The notes under the pieces are model-generated. The model had not been told where the DNA came from. It did no database searches and worked only from the letters and a program-made list of their open reading frames with translations. Shown here piece after piece: positions 31,489-38,611 of a DNA stretch of 38,611 nt; the first letter of the stretch is position 1, and each line of letters opens with the position of its first letter. Origin of the DNA: Verrucomicrobiia bacterium (lineage in GTDB: Bacteria; Verrucomicrobiota; Verrucomicrobiia; Limisphaerales; DSYF01); NCBI GenBank assembly GCA_035765895.1, contig DASTWL010000022.1:1-38611 (forward strand), in the 5' to 3' direction. Position numbers and translations under genes: made by a program.

Positions 31489-34400
31489 TCAGGGGCGCAG
31501 CCGGTAAAACTCCTGATGGTTCGTGGGCGCCAGCAGCACCACAATCTGGCCGTTCGTCGGCGTGTGTGCTTCCGGCGCCGGCGTCCAGTTGACCGGCGGC
31601 GTCAGACTGTCCGTTGATTCCAGCACGTAATCATTGCCGGTGTCCGGCCAGGCAATTTGCAACTGCCCGCCCGCGAATTGGGCCGACAACGTGGGCGGCA
31701 GCACCGCAATGGTCGCCGCCTCGGAAACCGCGGTTGCGCCCTGATTGTCGGTGGCCTCCGCAGCCAACACGTGGATGCCGGCCGGCGCATTGCTCCACAG
31801 CACACTGAACGGCGGCGTATTGACCTGCCCCAAAACATTGGTGCCATCAAGGAAGGTGACCAGACCCACCGATCCGTCAGCGTCGGATGCGGCCGCCTCG
31901 AGCAGGATGTTGGTGGGCGCCACAAAAACGCCGCCCGCGACCGGATTGGTCAGGGTGATGGCGGGCAGTTGGTTGATCGTGAATGTCGCCACCGCGGCCA
32001 CGCTGTTATTGTAGCCGGTCTGGGCGGCCACCGCTTTGAATGTGGCGCTGTTGGTGAGCAGCACCGGGGCAACGTAAGCGGGCGCATTGGTGGTCGGCAG
32101 CGTGCCATCCAGGGTGAAAAAGAGGGACGCCACGGTGTCGGTCGCCGAAACGGAAACGCTGACGGCGCCGTTGAAGGTGCCGCCATTCGGCGAAATCGCG
32201 GGTGGCGCGAGGGCCGGGACGCCGGGCAGGCCGTTGATCCAGGCGGCCATGACGCTCACGGCGTCCGTATCAATGACGTTGCGGGCGAGGGGCGGCATTC
32301 GGATGACCGGGTTGGCGGTGTTCATCCGTTGAAACAGCGCGGATCGCCAGAGGTCCTGCGGCGTCACCACCGCCATGTTGTCCACGCCCAGCGAGGCGAT
32401 GACTGATCCGTTGATGATGTTCTGGCTGGCGAGCGGCGTGTCATAGCGCGCATCGAAATGCGCCCGCGTGCCGCCCGGGCGGTGGCACTGCGCACAATTC
32501 GCATCAAGGTAGGAGCGGGCGCGCTGTTCGAGACTGGCGGACAAATTGGTCAGGGCCGAAAGCTGGGGAACCGAGGCGATGCTGGTTTCGTCACGGATGG
32601 GCGGATTGAACAGGCCGAGCTGATTCAGCGTGCGGAGCTGATTGTCGGCAACGCCCGAACCGGGATATGTCAGGTCGCCGTTAAGCTGCCGGGCCTTGAC
32701 GCCGAGCACATAACCGGCCGTTGGCGTGTGACAGACGAGGCAATCGCCGGGACTGGGATAATACCAAGTCTGCGTCCGCACTCCGGCGGCATTGGTGATG
32801 ACAATGTCCTCCAACAGGCTGTTCGTCAGCAGGTCGGCGTCCGAATTGTCGGCACGCCATTTGTAGGTCACGCCATAAACAGCCCCGTTGCCGTCGCGCA
32901 CCAGCAGGCGGGTTTCCAGGCGCCGGCGCACCGTCGGGTGCGTTTCATCCGTCACCAGTTCGAAATGTTTTACGAAAACCGTGCCGTTCGGGAAGGTCCA
33001 TTCGCCGGTGGGCGCATAGCCGATCTGCTCGTCCGCCGTAATCGGCGCGCCGTCGCCAGGCACGCCCAGCCACCGGGCTTTAATGGCACCATCCGACCAC
33101 AACGGCGTGTTTACGCCGTAGGGAATCAGTCCGGCGGCAGCGACCAGATTGGAGGGGTCCGGGAACGCGCCGGTCCCGGAGAGCAACAACGGCAGGGCCC
33201 CGTTGAAGGACGGCGGCATGTTCAAGTAAGCCGGCAGTGGCGGACGATTGGTGAGTCCGTAGGGTGCGCCCGTGTTGGCTGTGACCTGGATCGTCACCGG
33301 CGCCGATGTGGTCGTCAGACCGTGGTCGTCGGTCGCCACCGCGAGCAACATGTGGGCGCCGGGTGTGACGCCCGTCCAGGTGAATGCAAAAGGGCCGTTG
33401 GTCAGCGACGCAACCGGACTGGCATCGCCGAGGAAATCCACCCGGGTGATGGCGCCGTCCACGTCACTCGCCGTGGCGGTCACCGGGATGCTGGCCGCAT
33501 CCGCCACAAAGGCGGCATCGTTGGTGGGGCCGTCCAGCGTCACCTGCGGCGGTTGCAACACCGAGGCGGAAACGGGCGTGTTCAGGTCGCTTTGAATCTC
33601 GGCGGCGCTCAATGCCCGGCTGTAAATCCGCACTTCGTCGATCTGCCCCTGGAAGTATTCCCCCCAGACCGCATTACCGCCGATGCGCAGCGGCCCGGAA
33701 GATTGCGCGATGCTTCCGGACACGGCGTTGCTCGCCACCAGCGTGCCGTTCACGTATAGGCAGAGCGAGTTTCCGTCATAAGTTCCGGCCAGATGCGTCC
33801 AGACATTCAAAGGAAGCCCCGACACGTCCGCGGCACCCTGCTCGCCACCGGCATAAACAAACACATTGGGCTGGTTGAGCGGGGAGCCGGCGTATAACAC
33901 GTAATCGAATTCACCAGCTTGCTCTTTCATCAAGGCCGTGCTCCAGCCGGTGGGAACCGCCGTGGGATAGAGCCAGGCTTCCAGCGTCATGGCGTTGCTC
34001 AAGTCCAGGGAGTCCGCGTCATCCACAGAAATCCAGCCACTGCCGTCAAATGACACGGCGCCGCCAAAGCGCCCCTGACTCGTCCAAACCGCACCGGCCA
34101 GCGTGCCGGTGTTGCCATGGCCGGACGCATCGGCCGTGGTCGGGCCGGTGCCTTCATCAAACCCATACGCCGCCACCAAGCCCGATGGACTGGACGCGGT
34201 GGTGATCATTGCCTCCGGCGAATAACCGCCCAGATTGCCCGAGCCGTCTTCCGCCCGGACGCGGTAGGTGTAGGTCATCCCTCCTGCCAGTCCCACATCG
34301 TCATAGGAGGAATTGGTCGTGCTGCCAATCTCCGTGAAATTCGTGCCCCCGCCACCCTGCCGTTCCACCCGATACTCCTGCACCCACACATTGTCCGTGC

Positions 34401-36447
34401 AATCCGGCCAGTCGAGGAGCACGTAGCCACCGCCGGGATTGGTCGCCGTCAGGCTGACCGGAGTGCTGGGGGGCTGCCCGTCGGGCGCGGGCGTGACAAT
34501 CGGCGCCCAAGCCGAGTAAGGGCCCTGGTTGCTCGCCGCATCGAAGGCGCGCACCCGGTAGTTGTAACTCGTCTGGGCGGTCAGGCCGGCATCCACGTAG
34601 GACGTGTCTCCGGTCGTGGTCCCCACCGGGACAAAGTTGGTGTCGGCGCCCCCCGCCCGCTCGACGTCATACCCGGTCACCGCCACGTCGTCCGTCGCGG
34701 CGGTCCAGTTCAGCCACACGCGACTGGCGCTCAGTGCCGTGGCGGTCAGACCGCCGGGAGCGCTGGGCGCGTTCGTATCCGGAGCGAACAAGCCATACAC
34801 TGTCAGCGTCTGCTGGCCACCGACATACACCTTGCTGTTCACCACCGCCGGCACGGTGAACTTGACGGCCGGCCCGGCCTGATCGCGCAGGCCGGCCTGG
34901 CTGCTGTTATACAATTCCAGGTTGATGTTGGTGGCGTTGTAGGCGTGGAGAATGGCCGGGCCGCTGCTGCCGTAGGCTTCATTTTGCAGCACCCAAAGAA
35001 TGGCGTCGTTGGTGCCATTGGCGGAGACGCAGGGCGACGAGCCGCCCGGGTAAAGATACACCTGCGACCCCACCCTTTCGGGGCTGGCTCCCATCTGCGC
35101 CCCCGTGATGTGGTAAACCTTGATCACGTCGTCGATGGCGGCGAAGTAGAGCCGGTGGTCGAAGTAGGCGGGCACCCCGTAGAAGCCGCCCGTGTAAAGG
35201 GGATGATTGGGCCCCCCCAGAACGTCCGACAAGACTTGGACCGCCCCATCGGGACCAGAGGTGTGATAACGGCCCAAGTTATCCCGATCCAACAGATAAA
35301 TGCTCCCCTCCTTGCCCGCGCCCACCAGCAGGTGCGGATGCGCAGCGCTGCCCACCTCGTCCGGCAGCAACACCGGTCCGCCGCAACCCAGATCCAAATC
35401 ATAAGCTGACAATTCGGATTGGTTTGAAGGCGTGTAGTAATCAGCCACGTCCCAGCCGTTCGTGGTGGTCAATTTGACGAAACTATCACCAAAGTTGTTC
35501 TGCCCGTTGTCAGCCGAATTGGTGGAAAAGGTTCCATTTCCCGTCATGAAATACACGTTCCCGAGCACGTCCGCCGCCAGCCCTGCTCCGGCCTGCCAGA
35601 TGGCCCCCTCGTCGCCGTTGGGCGTGGTGTTATAGGCCACGACCTGCTGCAACGTCTGGGCATCATACCCCAGCACCCAGCCATGATAGACACCGAAATC
35701 GCCATGTGAGCCAAAGCCAAGATAGACCACGCCGTTCAACCACAGCAGTCCCGGACGATTCAATTGGCGCAATGGAACGAAAGGCACGTGTCCCGCGCCG
35801 TCATTCCCGCCTCCCGTTCCCGCCACCACGGCCTCAATGACCGCCGGACCGCCGGCTTTCTCCGTGCCCGTGGCCACGTCCAGCGCGTGCAGGCGATGCA
35901 CGTAGTTGGTGGTGCCGCCGCTGATTTCCCGGGTTTTGGCGCAGACAAAGATGGTCCCGTTGACGGGATCAATCACCGGCGTGCTGGTGATGCCGACCTC
36001 GGGCACCAGATCGACCGGCTCCCCCGTATCCGCCGCCGACACCGTGGTTACGCCCGCCGCGGGGTCGAGAAAGCTCGTATGCCAGAGCGGCGCCGCATTC
36101 GCCCCCGTGTTCCCGTCGGCATCGAACGCATAAACACTGTCGTGCTCCGTGGCGACAAAAACCACGTTGTGCACGCCCTTGCCCGGCACGTTGACGTTGG
36201 CCAGATACAATGGCTGGGCGTAAACGTAACCATCGACCGCCTGCGCGAACAGTTTGCCAAACGTGTTGGTGTTGACGCTGGCCAGCGTCAGCCCGGTTTC
36301 GTTCGGGTTCAGGCCGGTGCGGCCATTGTCATTCCGATACGTCAACAGGTTGACCTGGGCCCGCAGTGGCACCGCCGGCAGCAACAACAACAACGCCAGC
36401 GGCCCCAATGTGGTCGGCGCAAACGTGACACCTAGCTGGGCCTTCAT
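31489..36447 (-). CDS. Giant secreted quinoprotein-FN3-LamG-dihaem cytochrome fusion protein
   Basis: 1652 residues from the ATG at 36445-36447, with a signal peptide at 1-30 (PLRA|Q). In order: a PQQ/quinoprotein-like beta-propeller (about 31-550; FVATEHDSVYAFDADG, YLLDRDN repeats); two fibronectin type III domains (about 560-650, 660-750); a LamG/concanavalin-like domain (about 755-950); an Ig-like domain (about 965-1060); a di-haem cytochrome region (about 1065-1405) with CLVCH at 1236-1240 and CAQCH at 1318-1322, similar to the HNE_0200/SO2930 family; a chitobiase-like C-terminal domain (about 1410-1490); a second Ig-like domain (about 1491-1583); and a Verrucomicrobial C-terminal module ending in EFYRLRP. 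It is probably extracellular or outer-surface and electron-transferring; no substrate is predictable. It starts 10 nt after the next gene's stop, so they share a transcript. Confidence 0.85.
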   Translation of the reverse strand: MKAQLGVTFAPTTLGPLALLLLLPAVPLRAQVNLLTYRNDNGRTGLNPNETGLTLASVNTNTFGKLFAQAVDGYVYAQPLYLANVNVPGKGVHNVVFVATEHDSVYAFDADGNTGANAAPLWHTSFLDPAAGVTTVSAADTGEPVDLVPEVGITSTPVIDPVNGTIFVCAKTREISGGTTNYVHRLHALDVATGTEKAGGPAVIEAVVAGTGGGNDGAGHVPFVPLRQLNRPGLLWLNGVVYLGFGSHGDFGVYHGWVLGYDAQTLQQVVAYNTTPNGDEGAIWQAGAGLAADVLGNVYFMTGNGTFSTNSADNGQNNFGDSFVKLTTTNGWDVADYYTPSNQSELSAYDLDLGCGGPVLLPDEVGSAAHPHLLVGAGKEGSIYLLDRDNLGRYHTSGPDGAVQVLSDVLGGPNHPLYTGGFYGVPAYFDHRLYFAAIDDVIKVYHITGAQMGASPERVGSQVYLYPGGSSPCVSANGTNDAILWVLQNEAYGSSGPAILHAYNATNINLELYNSSQAGLRDQAGPAVKFTVPAVVNSKVYVGGQQTLTVYGLFAPDTNAPSAPGGLTATALSASRVWLNWTAATDDVAVTGYDVERAGGADTNFVPVGTTTGDTSYVDAGLTAQTSYNYRVRAFDAASNQGPYSAWAPIVTPAPDGQPPSTPVSLTATNPGGGYVLLDWPDCTDNVWVQEYRVERQGGGGTNFTEIGSTTNSSYDDVGLAGGMTYTYRVRAEDGSGNLGGYSPEAMITTASSPSGLVAAYGFDEGTGPTTADASGHGNTGTLAGAVWTSQGRFGGAVSFDGSGWISVDDADSLDLSNAMTLEAWLYPTAVPTGWSTALMKEQAGEFDYVLYAGSPLNQPNVFVYAGGEQGAADVSGLPLNVWTHLAGTYDGNSLCLYVNGTLVASNAVSGSIAQSSGPLRIGGNAVWGEYFQGQIDEVRIYSRALSAAEIQSDLNTPVSASVLQPPQVTLDGPTNDAAFVADAASIPVTATASDVDGAITRVDFLGDASPVASLTNGPFAFTWTGVTPGAHMLLAVATDDHGLTTTSAPVTIQVTANTGAPYGLTNRPPLPAYLNMPPSFNGALPLLLSGTGAFPDPSNLVAAAGLIPYGVNTPLWSDGAIKARWLGVPGDGAPITADEQIGYAPTGEWTFPNGTVFVKHFELVTDETHPTVRRRLETRLLVRDGNGAVYGVTYKWRADNSDADLLTNSLLEDIVITNAAGVRTQTWYYPSPGDCLVCHTPTAGYVLGVKARQLNGDLTYPGSGVADNQLRTLNQLGLFNPPIRDETSIASVPQLSALTNLSASLEQRARSYLDANCAQCHRPGGTRAHFDARYDTPLASQNIINGSVIASLGVDNMAVVTPQDLWRSALFQRMNTANPVIRMPPLARNVIDTDAVSVMAAWINGLPGVPALAPPAISPNGGTFNGAVSVSVSATDTVASLFFTLDGTLPTTNAPAYVAPVLLTNSATFKAVAAQTGYNNSVAAVATFTINQLPAITLTNPVAGGVFVAPTNILLEAAASDADGSVGLVTFLDGTNVLGQVNTPPFSVLWSNAPAGIHVLAAEATDNQGATAVSEAATIAVLPPTLSAQFAGGQLQIAWPDTGNDYVLESTDSLTPPVNWTPAPEAHTPTNGQIVVLLAPTNHQEFYRLRP

Positions 36448-36457
36448 GAATGATGGT

Positions 36458-38611
36458 TTACCAGGCGGCTTTGGCCCGATAGAATTGATGGGAACGCGAA
36501 CGGCTGTCCAAATCGATGATCTCCACTGGCGCATTGGAACAGGTTACCGTCACCAGTTCCTGCCAGTTCGTCAAATCCGCGCTGGTTTCGATCGTGTAAT
36601 CCCCGGGCGTGGCCGCCGTCAGCACCAACTGAAAGCCATTGTTTTGGATGTCGTCTTGCGCCGGGGCCGCCAGTGAAATCCAACGGGTGCCCGCCACCGG
36701 CGCCTGCATGGCCGCCTGAATTTCAGCACCGCCCAGCGCGCGATTGTAAATGCGCACCTCGTCAATGTCCCCGATCAGATGTTCCCCCCAGATCGAATTC
36801 CCGCCCAGCCGCAGGGGCTGGGCCGACGACAGAATGCTGGCGGCCAGCGGCTGCGCCGCCACTTCGGCGCCGTTGACAAACAAACGAAGCTGGCTGCCAT
36901 CGTAGGTTCCCGCCAGATGCGTCCAGTCGTTCAGCGGGACCGGAGAGCCCCCCACGACGCCCTGCAATCCCGTCTCCAACGTGGTGACGTAAAAGCAGGG
37001 GCGGTCTGCCGAATCTGTCTGCAGCATGTAGCTCAGCGTCCCGGACGCTTCCTTGAGCAACACCGTCGCCCAGGTTCCCGGCGCCACAGTCGGCCGCATC
37101 CACCCCATCAGCGTCAACTGGTTGGTCGGGCTGAGAGAACTTGAATCATCCACCGTAATCCACCCATTGCCGGCAAACGTAATCGCACTGCCAAACCGGC
37201 CGTTCGCCGTCCAGGTCGCATTGCTGAGGGTGCCCACATTGGCATTGCCGGAAAAGTCGTGCACCTGCGTTCCCGTCCCTTCGTCAAAACCGTAGGCCGC
37301 CACCAAATGATCCGTCGGGGCCGCCGGGAGGGAATTGCTGACCATCACGGTGACCCTGTTCGTCGCCAGGTTGCCCGCGGTGTCGCGGGCAATGGCCTGC
37401 AGCCGGTGCAGGCCATTGGTGGCATAGGCGGTGTCCCAAACATTGGTGTAGGGCGGCAGGCTTTGTTCCATGCCCAAGCTGGTTCCGTCCACCTTGAAGC
37501 GCACCCCGGCCACGGCAACATTGTCCGACGCAACGGCGGCCACCGTGATCGCCCCGGTCACCGTTGCCTGGTCCACTGGCGCCGTCAACCTCACCCGCGG
37601 TGGCTGGGCTTCCGGCGGCTGCGTCTCCAGCACCAGCACCCAGTCACCATCTCCGCCGCTGTTGGTCGCCGGCGGGGTAAAGGTGACGAGGCCGGTGTTG
37701 ATAAAGGGCGATCCCGCAATGCCCAGATAGGTTCCTTGGGTGGCATCAAACCAGCGGGCCGTGACCGGTCCGCTCATCTGCGTCAAATCCACCGTGATCG
37801 GGCGCGGCGTGGGCAAATAGCAGATGCCCAACGTGCCGTCGGGGGTTTTCGCAGCGGTCGCGTAATCATTTGCACTGACCAGCCCTGCCGTGGCAAAGGT
37901 GCCGTAGCCGTCGGTAACCAACGCATGGCTCTGGTCGGGCACCAAATCATACCACCGCCGCGAACCGAAAAACGTCTTCACGTAAGCGAGTTCGGCCACT
38001 CCCGGTGAGTTCAAATAGCCCTGCCAGCCGGCACGAAATGTCCATGTCCAATAATTGCCATACATGTGCCCGCCATTGGCGCCACTCAACAGCGACCAAT
38101 ACTCCTGCCGGCGCAGGACATTGGGTGTCCCGAGTTCACCCCCGACATCCTCATATTCATAGTGCGCCTCCAGAAAATAGACCGGCACGAAATTGGTCTG
38201 ATTGTAAGCCTCCAAGGTTTCGGCATACGAGGGATAATAGGTGTAGGTCGAATTGAGTGAGACGATCGGCCACCAGTTCGGATCGTCAAGCGACTGGCTG
38301 ACAAAGTAATCCAGTTCGGTCGTCTGCAAATGGTTCGTGTCCCGGTCGAGAATCCCCAGCGTCACCGCCGTCGCCACCGCATCGTCCGCCGGCGTCCGCC
38401 ACGTTTGAAAATCGTTGCCGGTGATCCAAATGAGGTTGGGAAAATCCTTGTAGCGTTCCCCCAGATACTGCCCAAAGCGGCGGCAGCCGTCGGTGCCATT
38501 GGCGCGCGCCGCATCCATCCAGTCACCCGTCTCCAGCGCATCGAGCATGATTTGCAGGCCATTGGTGGCAGCCATGCGGAGAATATTGTCCACGTGCGCA
38601 AAGTAGGCCTC
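36458..38611 (-). CDS. DUF4038 glycosidase-like protein with Ig-like and LamG domains (5' part missing)
   Basis: 717 residues are visible; the frame runs open through the right edge (EAYFAHVDN is read upstream of an internal GTG), so the true start and signal peptide lie outside. Residues ~1-250 are the second half of a DUF4038 apiosidase-like TIM barrel (NLIWITGNDF carries the acid Asp; LEAHYEYED the second carboxylate). A collagen-binding-like domain follows (about 250-330), then an Ig-like domain (about 335-415, PPRVRLTAPVDQATV), a LamG domain (about 425-645) and the phylum-type C-terminal module ending QFYRAKAAW. It is likely a secreted glycan-active enzyme. Its LamG domain is clearly related to that of the next gene. 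Confidence 0.85.
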   Translation of the reverse strand, partial: EAYFAHVDNILRMAATNGLQIMLDALETGDWMDAARANGTDGCRRFGQYLGERYKDFPNLIWITGNDFQTWRTPADDAVATAVTLGILDRDTNHLQTTELDYFVSQSLDDPNWWPIVSLNSTYTYYPSYAETLEAYNQTNFVPVYFLEAHYEYEDVGGELGTPNVLRRQEYWSLLSGANGGHMYGNYWTWTFRAGWQGYLNSPGVAELAYVKTFFGSRRWYDLVPDQSHALVTDGYGTFATAGLVSANDYATAAKTPDGTLGICYLPTPRPITVDLTQMSGPVTARWFDATQGTYLGIAGSPFINTGLVTFTPPATNSGGDGDWVLVLETQPPEAQPPRVRLTAPVDQATVTGAITVAAVASDNVAVAGVRFKVDGTSLGMEQSLPPYTNVWDTAYATNGLHRLQAIARDTAGNLATNRVTVMVSNSLPAAPTDHLVAAYGFDEGTGTQVHDFSGNANVGTLSNATWTANGRFGSAITFAGNGWITVDDSSSLSPTNQLTLMGWMRPTVAPGTWATVLLKEASGTLSYMLQTDSADRPCFYVTTLETGLQGVVGGSPVPLNDWTHLAGTYDGSQLRLFVNGAEVAAQPLAASILSSAQPLRLGGNSIWGEHLIGDIDEVRIYNRALGGAEIQAAMQAPVAGTRWISLAAPAQDDIQNNGFQLVLTAATPGDYTIETSADLTNWQELVTVTCSNAPVEIIDLDSRSRSHQFYRAKAAW

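Noticed and set aside
32458-33759. Long plus-strand frames opposite the giant secreted protein
   Set aside because: No motifs, Arg/Gly-rich; the minus-strand frame has clear domains and haem motifs.
1-38611. CRISPR arrays, insertion sequences, integrases, rRNA or attachment sites
   Set aside because: No regularly spaced repeats, transposase-like proteins or RNA gene signatures were found by reading both strands.

Overview
The window looks like chromosomal DNA of a member of the Verrucomicrobiota, probably of the Pedosphaera/Limisphaera type. It is GC-rich. It carries a VPDGG/VPDSG-type C-terminal sorting signal with a matching exosortase. Its large secreted proteins mix LamG, Ig-like and quinoprotein domains and end in the short 'FYR' type C-terminal module common in that phylum. 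This assignment rests on protein style only; there is no rRNA here.

Layout. (1) 1-615: start of a secreted SUMF1/formylglycine-generating-enzyme-like protein, cut by the left edge. (2) 616-1288: a long regulatory gap holding a near-consensus sigma-54 -24/-12 promoter, an AT-rich stretch and phased repeats, which drives (3) a small VPDGG-CTERM surface protein (1289-1885) closed by a strong bidirectional terminator. (4) 2065-11219, minus strand: wbpA-type nucleotide-sugar dehydrogenase, exosortase, giant TPR lipoprotein (PrsT-like), sensor kinase PrsK and sigma-54 activator PrsR, mostly with ATGA overlaps or short gaps. (5) 11678-13684 minus: AsnB-type amidotransferase with its own terminator. 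(6) 13770-14534 plus: lone SAM methyltransferase. (7) 14578-31401 minus: one tightly packed run of 18 genes. Its distal half is an acyl assembly line: ketosynthase III, two acyl carrier proteins, FabZ-like dehydratase, FabL-like enoyl reductase, hexapeptide acyltransferase, AMP-forming ligase and a NadE-like ATP-pyrophosphatase. Its proximal half makes and tailors a sugar: cytidylyltransferase, C-methyltransferase, 3,5-epimerase-like protein, NAD epimerase, DUF4910 protein, PIG-L deacetylase, SDRs, one glycosyltransferase and a DUF5060/DUF4038 lipoprotein. (8) 31489-38611 minus: two large secreted multidomain proteins, one a quinoprotein/LamG/di-haem cytochrome fusion, the other a DUF4038-LamG protein cut by the right edge.

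How it may work together (inference). The locus seems to couple synthesis of an unusual cell-surface glycan to export and anchoring of exosortase substrates. A uronic acid precursor (WbpA type) and a CDP-linked methyl-branched sugar could be de-N-acetylated (PIG-L), re-acylated by a dedicated ACP-bound short fatty-acid pathway and the hexapeptide acyltransferase, and amidated by the AsnB- and NadE-like enzymes. PrsK/PrsR would control the sorted protein, and possibly the whole sugar/acyl operon, through sigma-54 promoters. The window has only one glycosyltransferase and no recognisable Wza, Wzc, flippase or polymerase, so polymer assembly and export must be encoded elsewhere or the product is not a classical exopolysaccharide.
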